A DNA stretch of 64,000 nucleotides from Tremella fuciformis (taxonomy: Eukaryota > Basidiomycota > Tremellomycetes > Tremellales > Tremellaceae): positions 3,844,001 through 3,908,000 of the forward strand of contig CP136490.1 in assembly GCA_032768795.1 (NCBI GenBank), given 5' to 3'. Under the pieces are notes generated by a model. That model searched no databases and was not told the DNA's origin. It saw only the letters and a program-made list of their open reading frames with translations. Made by a program: the position numbers and the translations under genes. This document shows, piece after piece, positions 21,567-34,423 of the stretch. The first letter of the stretch is position 1; every line of letters starts with the position of its first letter.

Positions 21567-24500
21567 ATGGCCCCGAGAAAGCAGAAACAGCCTGCAAGAA
21601 AGGGCAAACAGAAACAGACTCCTCCTCCTCCTCCTTCGCCCTCGCCTGAACTTTTGACCCCCTCATCTCCTGCTACGACGATAGCTGACCCCGCTGATCG
21701 CCTGAGGTTTGCGGGTGGCAAAGGGCCTCAGCCCCGGCCCCGGCCGTCCACTCCCCTTCCCACATCCCACAGACGGAGCAATGGGATCCCCAGTCCTGCG
21801 ATGTTCAGCTTGCTCGTGTCTCAATCAGACGAGCTGATCTCCACTCTTCCCCGTACCGTCGAAGACGACTTCGGTTCCTATGATCCCCGGGCCATCTGGA
21901 GTGCCGGAAATGCCTTACTCACTTCAATCCTGGTAAGGCATTCGCTTTAAGCAAGAATGTACGACCTAACATTCCTAGAGAGAATCTCCGCTCAATAAAT
22001 CAACGGTCGATGAATGGACCGAGTGGATGGACTCGGAGGTACGCGTATGCTCGTGATTGCCGACTTACAGAAAGGACGGCGGTCGGCGTGTCATCCAGTG
22101 CGTTCCCATACCACAATTTTTGCGACATCTCTACACCCTGCTTCAACATCTCAAGGAGGACTACCTTGATCTCCAAAGCACGTCCTCCCCTTCCGCCGGC
22201 ACAACAGCAGAGCAGCAGGCGCAATCGACTTTGGCTGCAATCATGGTTCGGTGTACAGTAGAGCTGTGAGATAGCTAATTGCCACACGTCACGGCACTTA
22301 CGCAAAGCATCAATGTCAGTACCTTAAGACCCGGGCCGCTTTGAGACTGATACTCCTAGCTTGTACAGACTGCGGACGTGTACTGTGAGAAAACCTCATC
22401 TTCTACGACGGATCTGACTTCAAGCCACCCCGGAAGAACTTCATACGGTAGAGTGGCTCAGCCTGCTGGTCGATCTCTTGGATCGGTGTCTACCCCAGAA
22501 GGTCGACAGCGGCGAACCATCGACGCTCGTTGGTAATCGCCTCAGGGTCCAAGGGATTGCAAGCTAAGGGCAGGTTTGCAAGTTACTCTCTGCCATTGCC
22601 CAAGATGAGCAAAGAGAAGCTGGACGAAATCTGCTGGCGAACGACAATATCCTCGGCCCGTGAGTCAGCTGCTAAAGCTTGTTTCTGATGATGAAGGCGG
22701 AAGCTGGGCGATTTCTTCTATCAGGCTCGGGGTAAGCCTCTCTATTCGATATCAGCTCACGCACAGGCAGTGGGATGGCATTGTACTTGACCAGAATTGC
22801 CATCGGGCTTCTCTTCAGACTAGACGATCACCCGGACGACCGCAAGGCCTTTCTGAACGACATGTTTCGCGCGCATTTCAATGACTGGACGAAAGACCTG
22901 AGCCAGAAATTGGCTCGACTGCTGAACAAAGCAAAGACCAATCGGCTGGCTCCCAAAGTGGGCAGACCGCCAAGCCAAGCAGGGCCTGACCTCCAGCTGT
23001 GTGCGGAAATTATCAACGAAGCCGCCAACTGCCCGGATTCAGACCGTCCCCGGGGTTTCGCAATTGAGGACTTTACCGTCGGCGAATACTCGTTGATCGA
23101 TAACGACAAGGCGCGGCAACGTGCTCTTGACGGGTCCGTCATATTGTACGTTGATCGTTGGGGCTTGAGTCTTCTGGTAAGTATGCCTGACAGGTCTGGG
23201 AGACGGACCCTTAAAGACGCTCAGACATTTGACGTTGATGGGGTGGAGGCAGAAGCCTCGTTCAACATGAGGCGAATCACGGGATGGCAGCGTTCCGGAA
23301 CTCAGAGTCAGTCTGAGCCTTGTCTGAGACTATAGGTAGCTGATGAGAAGCATTGAAGGCTCGACTGGAGCCGCGTATCGCTGGTCAGCCGAGTCAAATC
23401 CTCAGCGTCACCATCCCACACATAGACGACGTCGAGGTTCTTGAAGTCCTGCAAGCTCGCTGTCAGGGGGTTTGCGCCTTTCCTTCATTCGATTTATCTG
23501 GAGTATGCTGATCTGACAGAGAGTGCCGACGTGTAAGGCCGTCGAACCGGACTCCCAAGCTCTTACAAACTCTCGAGATCCAACAGCCGTTGGCAGCTGT
23601 CCTGCGCGGACGGATACTGCTTTTCGCACTGCTCCAATGGCCACATCGACCTTGGCTCAGGACGTACAAAAGGGATTGCTACGGTCGCCCTCCAAAGCTG
23701 AGGGGGGTGTAGACATGCATGAAGTGAGGACGCCTCAGGGGGATTGGGTAAAGCTCATCGGCCGAAGGACCTCACAATTGGTAGCATCCCCACTTGTCCC
23801 CGGAACAAGAAGCGACATGCCCTTGCCAATTCAACGACAGTGGTCACAGAGGGGTCATGTGTGAAGCCTTCTGAGAGAATCGGAGCTCTACCCGAGAACG
23901 CTTCAGCACCAACAGCTGCGACAAAGGGGGGCGGGTCAGAGGTGAAATCAACCACACGTGAAACCCGCGCAACACAGACCGTCGCCATGGCATCCTCAGT
24001 CGCGTCCTCATGCGACTCCGAGACCGCGCCATCTCAGGCTCCTACAGCGCTTGACTCGAGCTCTGCCGCGCGCGTCCGCGACGTGCAGCCGGACAGCAGC
24101 GAGACTGACCACCGATTGCCAGGGACAAAGGTTTCCGCGGAGATTCCGCAGCCTGGGTCAAGGTCTAGCAGTACCGGCTCCGGAAGTCCCGCTGCGACTC
24201 GTTCACCAAATGTGCCCGCTTCTATGCTGAACGAGAGACCCGAGCGGATTCGCATAATCGAGCCTCCTAAACCACCGCACTTCACCTGTGTGGTGGCGGT
24301 CAATGAAGCAGAGCAGCCTCAGGATCTTGATCTCCCTTCGTCCCTGGAGTTCCAGCCTCGCAACCCCGCCAAGGAGTCGTCGACCCAGCATATGCGCGAG
24401 CTATCGGTTCTGCCATGCGCGGACGCAGACCATCCCCGTGGCCAAGAATTCGAAATGACAAAGTCGCGCACCTCCCTCAAGCGTCATTCCACACCTAGAC

Positions 24501-25034
24501 AACACGAGAACCTGGCCGAGTGTCCCGAGCGACTGCGCAAGCGAGTGCGTTTATCAGATGCCGCAGGCGAGCTTGTCGGTAGGCCAGGAGTGTCCGATCC
24601 TCGAGCACAGATCACTCAGGTATGGTCTCACGGGTGAATCAGCTTCCTCGTTGACAGCTTTCTCAGGTCACCACCAGGATCTTGGACCTAGTGCTCGATA
24701 GCCTGAGCCTTCACACAACGGAGGACATTACGGATCACAGCGAGGCCGTTGGCATGCAGGTCAAGGCGATCGCTCTGGACTTTGCATTGCAACGTCACTC
24801 ATATTTGCAAGTCTGAGCTACCCCTCAGCCACCTCGCTGATCAGGTGTAGACACGAACATAACAAGCTTCTTTGGAGCGAGGCCTCGACATGCGGAAAAG
24901 TCCAGGAGAAATTGCAGCGCGACGGACAACGCCTCGCAGCCTTCGACGAAGGGTCCCGAGCGTTCCGGCGCCATGTCGACACCTTCGTCAATTCCGTGAA
25001 AGCCAGACCAGCTCTGCCGGCCATATCCTCATGA
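21567..25034 (+). CDS. Unrecognised multi-exon protein, possibly Red1/SYCP2-like meiotic axis protein
   Basis: I cannot name this gene from motifs alone. It begins with a basic leader (MAPRKQKQPARKGKQKQ) and a Pro-rich stretch. A helical, ARM-like region follows (DEWTEWMDSE, HTVEWLSLLVDLLDRCL, KLLSAIAQDEQREAGRNLL, MALYLTRIAIGLLFRL, FLNDMFRAHFNDWTKDL). Next is a shorter beta-rich region (GFAIEDFTVGEYSL, then QILSVTIPHIDDVEVLEVL). A long Ser/Thr/Pro-rich disordered segment with basic clusters follows (about 23740-24630). A helical, coiled-coil-like end (TRILDLVLDSLSL to AFRRHVDTFVNSVKA) closes the protein. This order of ARM-like, PH/Spt16M-like, disordered and C-terminal coil parts is that of SYCP2 and Red1. 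That is a fold-level inference only. Several introns between 21930 and 23420 could not be fixed exactly. A generic nuclear protein is the alternative. Confidence 0.6.
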
Positions 25035-25227
25035 TAATGGCCCCGATGGACTGTGACATACACCAATCGAAGAACGTACAGTAGACGGCAATTAGCATGA
25101 CGAGCCGTGACGGCTAGGCAGAAGGTATCAACAGGAGGAGTTGCGAGTGGATTGAACATAGCTACTCATGCATACAACATGTAAGATGATATGACGCACG
25201 TTTTGCGTGCACGAGATCGTGATCGCA

Positions 25228-26796
25228 TTATCGAGAGATCGAAAGCAGATTGGGGAATGGCGCCGTCTTGGCGAGGACAACCATCTGCTTTTCGTGGGAG
25301 ATGTATCCCTTCATGAATCCCTTACGCGATCAGCCGGACACGCTCCTTTCAACCGACATCCACTCACCCTATAGACCATATTCGCCACCATACATTCCAC
25401 CTCCTCCGAATCCACCTCGACTTCGTGCAACTTGAGAGCTAATTGGAAAGTGGAGATTGGTATACGAGAGGATTTGTCACTGGCGATCCACCTGGACTTT
25501 TTCAGCTTGACTCGCGCACGCTCAAGTCTGCTCACGCCTTTTTGAAGAGCATCCTCAAGCAGCCTTCACGAGCTCTTTCCACCGCCAAATACGTGCTCAT
25601 GCCAACAAGCCTGGGCTGGGCCCATTCCAGCCTCTCGTCGTACTCTCGGACATTGCCGCTCCGTATAGCCTCGATGAAAGGCTGGTAGACTTCTTGCAGT
25701 CGAGGGTAGAGCTCGAGCAGAGCCGGCGAGGGTAGAGAGCCACGCAGGAGGTGAAGCGGGATGAGGAAGGTCAATATGAGTCTGGAATCAGCAAGACGTT
25801 GGGGTGCCCAAGGGGAACTGACTCTTGGTTTCGTATCGATTCCGCCGGACAGTGCAACAATGCCCATTCCAGCTCCTCGTTTGCCTGACGTCAGCTGAAG
25901 AACCGTCAGATGTAGCCCGGAAACACCTTGGTATCCTCTCCATTCAAGAACGCAAGCATCCCAAGGTAGTAGTGCCATGTGACTTGGTCAGTCAACGGTG
26001 CTTCGCTAGCGGGGGGCGTCTTGGGATCCGATGTCACGGCTCGAATAATGTTCTTGCACAGGTTCGGCTTGCCGACTTTGAAATAGCATTTCAAGCTCAA
26101 GCACGCGACGTGGTATATCCCGGTCCGGCGCGACTCCAGGCCCTTGAACGTACTGCATAACGTCAGTCATTAGCGTTTGGTGACAGCGGGGCTTACCGGT
26201 CGGTAGCACAGAGGCTGAATGCTTTGCTGACTGTGCGTGTGCATTCCTCCAGTGCGGGCATCTTGCCGGTCTGAGAATACGTAGCGGAGTCCGCCTGAGG
26301 TCACTCAGCTCCCGTCAGACATCATGCGGCGCGTGAGCAGCTCACCTGCTCGGCGAGATCCCGTATATCCCGGAGGAGAAGAAAGAGGATGGGCAGAGCC
26401 CATGAGGACTGATCTTGTAGCCATCGGTAGAACAGGTTGACCAGCTGATTTTGATGCGAGTAGCTGTATTTCAGACATGAAATGATCTGGGTTGTATATG
26501 TATCGCTCACGCTGCCTGATAGTCGTTGGTATAGAGCGAGTTGACGCAAGCGCAATGCCGAAGAGCAATGGCATCCCAAGGCTCGGGCAGGGTATGGCTT
26601 GGACGAGTCAAGCGTTGTTCCTGCATCGTCAGAGCAGGCTGAATATACTGTTTTAATGACTCACTGCCTCTGCCCCCACCGTATCCTTCAGCCCTTTTGC
26701 CAGCTTGTTTCTGACGTCCAGCAGTCGAAGAAGAGGTTGCGCATTGTCCGTCCGCAGGGGATCGGCGAACGACCTGACATAGTCTTGTAGCTTCAT
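25228..26796 (-). CDS. CSN12: PCI-domain protein of the Csn12 / PCID2 family
   Basis: Yeast Csn12 and its relatives carry a C-terminal PCI plus winged-helix domain. They work in COP9-signalosome-associated and mRNA-export/splicing complexes with a Dss1/Sem1-type partner. The start at 26796 gives MKLQDYVRSFADPLRTDNAQ. Later exons give QLVNLFYRWLQDQSSW, TFKGPESRRTGIYHVACLSLKCYFKVGK, HYYLGMLAFLNGED, ANEELEWALLHCP and LILTFLIPLHLLRG. The PCI/winged helix is YQPFIEAIRSGNVREYD, YLAVERAREGCLRMLF, SRIPISTFQLAL, VDSEEVECMVANMVYRGYIK and the family-typical GYISHEKQMVVL just before the end. At least six introns are present. The last residues (PFPNLLSISR) come from an exon that runs to 25228. The closing block distinguishes Csn12/Thp1 types from proteasome lid PCI proteins. 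Confidence 0.88.
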
Positions 26797-27441
26797 GTTG
26801 GTAGTCCGAGCATCCGGGGGAGATACGCGTCGATGTGTCCTGCGGCTTAATGCGCCATACTTCTGCTGAAAGTAACAAAGATGCGAGGTTGAACCTCGAA
26901 ATGCATGACGCGCTATCAATTGCTGCGAGAGGGCGGGTTGTTACGTAACCCGAGGTCTATAGGATCTTTCCGACGGGGTTCAGGGTCCTGATCCGGATGG
27001 GGGGCGGAAATAATCTGACACGGTGGGGATGTCGTCGAACCATAGTTTCAACTCGGAACCTCCACCCCACTCGCCCCTCCTCCCCAGCTCCCACACTGCC
27101 CAAAAAGCTCGGACCCAGCTTGCATTTCTCTTTCTCTTTCTTCAGCATTTCATTGCTTTAACGTCCCACCTCCCCCCCTCTCTCATCCCTTCTCCTATCT
27201 TCCCGCATACCCCATCACCATCCCTCTACATCGCCCTCGTTGCATCTGATATCACTCGTCTCCAGCCTCACGAATTGAAAGAAAGAAACCAGGTTAGTCG
27301 CGTCTCTCCCCCACTCCGCTTAAATTTCGGATCCCGCGTCGCCTTCCGACGAGTCATTTCTCGGTCCACACCAGTCGTTGCGGTGCGCTGACGAGCAGCT
27401 CCTCTTCTCATACCAAACCCACGCGTCTATACTCTGCCAAC
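26797..27441. promoter_or_regulatory. Divergent promoter (CSN12 / ATP-citrate lyase)
   Basis: This is a 645-bp bidirectional region. The part nearest the lyase (about 27060-27330) is strongly pyrimidine-rich, with repeated CCTCC/CCCTCTC and TTTCTCTTTC tracts, typical of highly expressed fungal genes. I see no separate gene. The open frame at 27023-27391 is a low-complexity artefact of the CT tract. Confidence 0.5.
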
Positions 27442-30400
27442 ATGTCCACCAAGGGTGAGTGATGTTCGTCTGCCATCCCACATGCATCGTCCGCACCTCT
27501 TTCCTCCCATATCCCAGGATCAGGCCGCCCTCGCCGGGGCGCTTGGACCCTAAGCGGACTGTCCTTCTCAGACAGCAGCGCATACAAGCGCTTCGCTTGA
27601 CCCACGAGCAGGAGCAGACACTGATTCGCTCAGCCATCCGCGAGTACGACGCCAAGCAGCTCATCTCCTACTGGCTCCCCCGTTCCCCTACTCCTATTCC
27701 CTGCAAGACCGAGTCGACCGTAGCGCCCGTTCGTGTCGCCCAGGTTGAATGGTGAGTAGCTTCATCTGTCAGACGTCTGCAACAATCCGCTGACTACCCA
27801 GGGACCCGACCACTAAAGCCCTCTCTCCTCCCATCCAGCCCGGCGCTGGCTTGCCTGATTGGGTCTTCACCTCCAAGCTCGTTGGCAAGCCCGACCAGCT
27901 CATCAAGCGTCGAGGAAAGGCTGGTCTTCTGTGCCTCAACAAGACATGGGAGCCCACTGCCGCTTGGATCGAGGAGCGTGCCGGTAAGCCCGTGACGGTC
28001 GAGAAGACCACGGGTACCCTCAACACCTTCATCATCGAGCCTTTCTGCCCTCACCCGGCTGAGACCGAGTACTACGTGTGCATCAACTCGGCTCGCGAGG
28101 GCGACTGGATCCTCTTCACCCAGTAAATCAATTCATATTGCGCTGAGAGCCGCGCTGACAGTGTAGCGAGGGTGGTGTCGAGGTCGGCGATGTCGATGCC
28201 AAGGCGCTCAAGCTCCTCCTGCCCGTTGGGGTGGACTTCCCCTCTCGCGAGAAGCTCATCTCGACCCTCCTTACCCACGTTCCCGCCGCCAAGCAGGACA
28301 TCCTCTGCGATTTCCTCATCCGCCTCTACGCGGTCTACGTCGACCTTCACTTCGCCTACCTTGAGATCAACCCCCTCGTCTGCCTCGACGCCGCCGACGG
28401 CAAGCCTGCCGAGATTTACTACCTCGACATGGCCGCCAAGCTCGACCAGACCGCCGACTTCCTTTGCGGACCCAAATGGGCCATCGCTCGTGACATCTCC
28501 ACGCCTGCCACGGCAGCATCTTCAGTCAAAGCCGACCGAGGACCTCCCATGGTCTGGCCCGCACCTTTCGGTCGTGATCTGACCAAGGAGGAGGCGTACA
28601 TCCAGAAGCTCGACGCCTCCACTGGTGCTTCGCTCAAACTCACCGTGCTCAACCCGACCGGCCGTGTCTGGACCATGGTTGCGGGTGGTGGTGCTTCGGT
28701 CGTGTACTCGGACGCCATCGCGGCTGCCGGCTTCGCTCACGAGCTCGCCAACTACGGCGAATACTCTGGCGCCCCTTCCGAAGGTCAGACCTACGAGTAC
28801 GCCAAAACCATCATCGACCTGATGACTCGCGGTGAGCCCCACAAGGACGGCAAAGTCCTCATCATCGGTGGTGGCGCCGCCAACTTCTCCGACGTTGCTG
28901 CTACTTTCAAGGGTATCATCCGAGCTCTGAAGCAGTACAAGGACGGTCTTATCCGCCATGGCGTCAAGATCTGGGTTCGACGAGCCGGTCCCAACTACCA
29001 GGAGGGTCTCAAGGCCATGCGCCTCTGCGGAGAGTCCATCGGTGTCTTCATGAAAGTGTACGGGCCCGAGTCTCCCATTACTGCCATTGTTCCCATGGCT
29101 CTCGGTGTTGAGCGCCCTGCCTCGGCTGTGACTCGATCTGTCACCCCCGCTTCGAACGGTCACGCCAATGGCCACGCCAACGGCAGCGACGAGTCTGCAG
29201 CTGGCGCCTCCCAGGACCCTGTGGGTGCCATCAAGGCTGATGGCTCGCGCGAGCAGCCCGATGACAACATCGTCCGCTTCGGTAACACTGAGCACGGTGC
29301 TCGCCCCTGGTTCCGCCCCTTCGATGAGACTACCCGCTCATTCGTCTTCGGTCTGCAGCCCCGAGCCATCCAGGGCATGCTTGACTTTGACTTCTCCTGC
29401 GGCCGCAAATCCCCCTCGGTCGCTGCCATGATCTACCCCTTCGGCGGCCACCACATCCAGAAGTTCTACTGGGGCACCAAGGAGACCCTCCTGCCGGTGT
29501 ACACCTCGGTCGCTGAGGCGATCAAGAAGCACCCCGACGTCGATGTCGTCGTCAACTTCGCCTCTTCCCGATCGGTCTACGCCGCGACCCTCGACATCCT
29601 CACCTACCCTCAGATCAAAGCCATCGGTATCATTGCCGAGGGCGTTCCCGAGCGACACGCTCGGGAGCTGCTCCACCTTGCTCAGTCTAAGGGTGTCATC
29701 ATTATCGGCCCTGCCACTGTCGGTGGTATCAAGCCCGGTTGCTTCCGTATTGGAAACACCGGTGGTATGATGGACAACCTCATCGCTTGCAAGTTGTACC
29801 GACCTGGATCTGTCGGCTATGTCTCCAAATCTGGTGGTATGTCCAACGAGCTTAACAACATCCTCTCTTACACCACCAACGGTGTCTACGAGGGTGTCGC
29901 CATTGGCGGTGACCGATACCCTGGTACTTCGTTCATCGACCACTTGCTGCGATACGAGGCCGACCCGAACTGCAAGATGCTCTTGCTTCTCGGTGAAGTC
30001 GGTGGAACTGAGGAGTACCGAGTCATCGAGGCGGTCCAGAAGGGCCAGATCAAGAAACCCATCGTTGCCTGGGCTATCGGTACTTGCGCCAAGATGTTCA
30101 CATCCGAGGTCCAGTTCGGTCACGCCGGCTCTATGGCCAACTCGGACATGGAAACGGCCGATGCCAAGAACCGCGCAATGAAAGCTGCTGGCTTCATCGT
30201 CCCCGATACATTCGAGGACCTCCCTGAGACGCTCAAGGCTACCTACGAACAGCTCGTGAGCACCGGCGTCATCGTTCCTCAGGCGGAGATTGAGCCCCCC
30301 AACATCCCTATGGACTACCAATGGGCTTCCAAGCTCGGCCTCATCCGAAAGCCCGCTGCATTCATCTCGACCATCTCTGATGAGCGTGGCCAGGAGCTCA

Positions 30401-31255
30401 TGTACTCCGGTATGCGCATCTCCGATGTCTTCAAGGAGGAGATCGGTATTGGCGGTGTCATCTCGCTTCTGTGGTTCAAGCGACGCCTGCCCCCTTACGC
30501 CTGCAAGTTCATCGAGATGGTCCTCCAGCTCACTGCCGACCACGGTCCCGCCGTGTCCGGTGCGATGAACTGTATCGTTACCACCCGTGCTGGCAAGGAC
30601 TTGATCTCGGCATTGGTCTCCGGCCTTCTCACCATTGGTAGCCGTTTCGGCGGTGCCCTTGACGATGCGGCTCGCGAGTTCACCCGCGCCCAACAGTCCG
30701 GTCTCACTCCCCGAGAATTTGTCGACTCGATGCGCAAGGCCAACAAGCTCATTCCTGGTATCGGTCACAAGATCAAGTCGAAGACCAACCCCGACTTGCG
30801 TGTCAACCTCGTCGTTGACTACGTGAAGAAGAATTTCCCCAACCACCGCACTCTCGACTACGCCCTCGCCGTTGAGGACGTGACCACCCAAAAGTCGGCC
30901 ACCCTCATCCTTAACGTCGATGGCGCCATCGCCGTCTCGTTCTGTGATCTTCTCTTCTCCTCGGGCGCTTTCAGCGAGGAGGAGGCTCAGGAGTACCTTG
31001 ACATTGGTGCCCTCAATGGTCTCTTCGTCTTGGGACGTTCCGTTGGTGTAAGTTGTCTCCGTCGCACTATGCACGGCGTTGCTAACGACCAGCTCATTGG
31101 TCACTCTCTCGACCAGCGCCGTCTGCGCCAGCCGCTTTACAGGCGTACGTGTCACCTGCTGCTCCCGTCCTGGCATCATTCACTGACGATCAGACCCCCA
31201 CGATGACATCTTCGTCAACATGCAGGACCGCGTCGTGTTCCAGCCCAACGCTTAA
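27442..31255 (+). CDS. ACL1: ATP-citrate lyase, single-chain form
   Basis: This cytosolic enzyme makes acetyl-CoA and oxaloacetate from citrate, ATP and CoA, feeding fatty-acid and sterol synthesis. A 5' mini-exon (ATGTCCACCAAGG) splices to AIREYDAKQL, the usual N-terminus. The ATP-grasp half (KLVGKPDQLIKRRGKAGLL, YLEINPLVCLDA) is followed by the citrate-binding and CoA-binding halves (KSGGMSNELNNIL). The phosphohistidine site is in VQFGHAGSMANSD, and the C-terminal citrate-synthase-like domain has PGIGHKIKSKTNPD. Both halves are fused through a linker with Asn/His/Gly repeats (SNGHANGHANGSDE), so this is the animal/basidiomycete one-gene form. One exon from 28168 onward holds most of the protein, and a last short exon adds DDIFVNMQDRVVFQPNA. 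Codon use is strongly C-ending, which fits high expression. Confidence 0.97.
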
Positions 31256-31546
31256 TTGGTTGGTTTATAGACGCAAGGGAAGGCAGATGTGGTGTGAATA
31301 GAAGAACGTCGGTCATCGTCAGGTCTCTGAATCATCTTTGTGCATATAGCCATCTAGTCACCAGGGGAGGGGCAGTCTTCTCTCTTCTTCCTACACGTAT
31401 AGAACGTAGGAGCATGAACACTTTGCGAATGAGATAGCGAATAGTGGCGGCTTCACACGTGGCTGACCGGGGCGCGAGGTGGGGGACCATTGAGCTGGAA
31501 CCGGCCTAAGTTGCTCGTCCAGCTCTCTCTGCCTCTTGTGCGCGAC

Positions 31547-34281
31547 ATGACGGAACAGGCAGCACCTGCAGCCGAGGCAGAGAAGGACGACCAAGCAAAG
31601 CAAGAAGGAGTCGCCGAACATGCTGACGACGTGACGAATACCGAGGTCGCCCTGTCAGAGGGCGGTGAGGTTGAAGATGGCAAAGCCGCCTCGGCTCTCG
31701 AGCTTGAAGGGGCTGAGCGGCCGAAGGAGGGCGACATCGACATCGAGGCGGTGAGACTGCGTCGGTGATCTCGTACTGGTGCTGACGACCAGCCCACCGG
31801 GGAGGCGGGTGATCCAACGCCTCTGCTACCTGCGCCCGAACACCTCGAAGCCGACTCGCACCCTGCCGACGCCCTGCACCCGCCAGACTCGCCGACCACC
31901 TCGCTAATCTCATCCCTGCGCTCGCAGCTACACTTGCTGGCCGAACAGGCGCAGCAGCTGAACACCAAGCTTGTGTCGTCCATCTCGCGCCATGCCGATC
32001 TGGAAGACCAGCACTTTGCCCTGCAAACGCAGCACGAGGAGCTCAGATCCAAGGCCGACGAGTTGGAGAAGAGCAAGCTGCAATGGGAGGAAAGCATGAA
32101 TACGGGGCTGCTCGTGGAGCGCAGTCAGATCGCTGGGGAGATGCAGCGGCTAGCCGCGGGTCTGGTGGAGGAGGAGCGAAGGCGCGGCAGTGCCGAGGAG
32201 AGGAGGTGGAAGGTCGAGTCGGAGGTGGATGAGCTTGCCGCCAGTCTCTTTGACCAGGTCAGTCCTGTCCCGCCCGTGGTGGGTCAAGCTGACGCGCCCA
32301 GGCAAATACTATGGTTGCGGCTGAACGCATGGGCCGAGTCCAGGCAGAAGACAGGCTGAGGACTGCCGAGGATAACCTCGCCATTGCGGAGGCGGCTGTG
32401 CGAGACATGCAGCTGCATCTCCAGTCGATGCCTGCCTCGTCGGCTGGCCCACACGGCACTGGATCGCCATCGCTCACCAGGGCGGGCCCTGCGCCGCGCA
32501 AGTACCTGTCCTCTCATGTCCCCTTCGCAGAGTTTGCAACCTTCCTGGCTCACCTGCGCGCCCTGCGGCCTATACACGAGCGGAGCAAAGCCACCTTTCC
32601 CCCTCCGCTTATCACAAATCTTGTCGCCCAGCCCTTCATCGCACGCATCATCGCAGAAGATCATGACGCGGGTTTGAGGCTCGATACGGCTCCCGACCTC
32701 AATTACTTCTCTCGCCGAAATGTCAGCACGGCCATCCTTGCCGGCGACCTCGTCATTGAGCCTGTCTCGGCAGCGAGCGTCATCACCGCTACTACCACCA
32801 TGATATCCGAGATCGGCTGCAGTCTGTGTGGCAAGCCTGTCTTCCCCGCGCAGAACAGTGCCTCGCCAGCGCCGTCCGGCGGCCATTTTGGACCGCCGCC
32901 ACTGCACCCCGCCCACCGGACCAGCTCGTCCAGCGGAGCGCGGTTCAGTCTCAAGCCGTTCTTCTCCACGAGCCCTGCACCGCCTTCCTCGTACAGTCCT
33001 ACACAGTCTCCTTCGGCATCTCCTGGACCGCCAGCACCGCTCCCATCCGTGTTCATTTTCCGTATCGCCCGACAGGGACCCGCAACAACCGAGACGCAGA
33101 AAGAGAAAGAAAAGGAGAACCGCTCCTATCCTCTGTGCAGGTCTGGATGGTGTCTTGAGCGTCTGAGGGCCATTTGCGAGCTTTGGCATTTCGTGCGCAC
33201 GGGCATCATTCACGTCGTTTGGGTCGGCGATGATGGCTTCACGGCAGCCCCGCCTTCTGCGCTCACGGCTCCAGTGGCCGAGGCTGATCAGCAAGGGAAA
33301 ATACCTACAGACTTTTCGCCGGCACCGATAGCCGCCGCCGGTTCTGCGGACGGGGACGAGCCGAAGAAAAAGCCCGGATGGGGCCTGGGCTTCAAACTCA
33401 CGGAGAAGAGCACTGGATGGAGGGGGGCCTTCAGCAGGAGTAGTACCGGCACGTCAAGTCCGCCTGTCAGCCCTGGCCTAACTCGAGATACGTCTGAAAC
33501 GCTGTCTCCAACCGTCGAGCGTAAAGAGCTGGGGTCGCCAATGGAAATCAAGAGCGAGCTTCCCGATGAGGATACGGACGGGCAAGAGAAGGAGGCCGAG
33601 GAGGAGAAAGAGCCGTCTCTTGCCGAGCCAGAGAAAGAAGATGAGAAGGCAGGCGAAGACCCGGCATCAGATACTCTGACGGTCGAAGCGCCGCAAGACG
33701 ACGGCAAATCTCCCCTCTCAAAGCCTGCCTCGGAGCTCGACACAGACGATGGGGCCTCTTTCTCGACGCCAAAGGGCAACAGCCCAGAGCTGCACGGAGA
33801 CGAAACGGCGTCAATCGACAAGAAGGACGAAACCCCCAGCGCGCCGACTCGGGACCCCGCTGCTGTCACGGAAGATAAGCCCTCTCCCCCACCGATTCCC
33901 AGAAGAGCGGCCGAGAGATCTAAACCCCCCACCCCGCGAGAAACAGTCGATTCCGCGGAAGCAGCCGAGGCTTCGGAAACTGTTGTAGATCTTACGGAGC
34001 CGTCTCCAGTCGTTCCTGACGAGTCAACTTTGCCTTCTGATGGTCACGAGCATCCTGCTTCGTCGGACCGCCCACCTCCTCCGCCCCGCCGAGTCGCTCC
34101 GCCTCTACCGCCCCGACATCCGAAGACCCCGACGATGCAGGTACCAGAGGGTGGGAGTGCCAGTAGCAGCAAAGCGTTCATTGCCTTGGATGACGAGAGC
34201 TTTGAAGCCAAGACTTGGCGTACGGTCATACGGCTGAAAGAAGATATCTGGAAGGCCCGCGTCGGCGTGGCGGACGAGTAA
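31547..34281 (+). CDS. SEC2: Sec2-type Rab GDP/GTP exchange factor
   Basis: Sec2 activates the Rab Sec4 on secretory vesicles. An acidic N-terminal leader (MTEQAAPAAEAEKDD) is followed over one intron by a long coiled coil (SLRSQLHLLAEQAQQLNTKL to ERRRGSAEERRWKVESEVD). The coil leads into the diagnostic Sec2 signature ELAASLFDQANTMVAAER, formed by splicing near 32255-32300. Next is a conserved globular region (FAEFATFLAHLRAL, LITNLVAQPFIARIIAEDHD, LNYFSRRNVSTAIL, EIGCSLCGKP) shared with fungal Sec2 and Rabin8-like proteins. A long Pro/Ser/Glu-rich disordered tail includes PPPPRRVAPPLPPRHP, a likely SH3 or WW ligand. The protein ends with a short helix (FEAKTWRTVIRLKEDIWKARVG). The start at 31547 is chosen; an in-frame ATG at 31490 is possible. 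Confidence 0.9.
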
Positions 34282-34423
34282 GCTTGTGCAGTAGTGGATG
34301 ACATCGATCTTTGTATATGCAACAGATGCCTATATCCTGAGTTCTGCTCGCAGTTTGAGGTCCAGACTGTTGACTGGAACCGAGTACAAGGGTATATAAT
34401 GTGCATCACGCCAAGGTCCGAGC

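Noticed and set aside
28522..29295. 257-residue minus-strand open frame
   Set aside because: Another antisense shadow of the lyase gene, without motifs.
29338..31179. 613-residue open frame on the minus strand
   Set aside because: It lies exactly antisense to the ATP-citrate lyase exon. C-ending codons on the coding strand suppress stops in this antisense frame, and the translation has no domain.
32284..33294. 336-residue minus-strand open frame
   Set aside because: Antisense shadow of the Sec2 gene; low-complexity Arg/Gly-rich translation with no motif.
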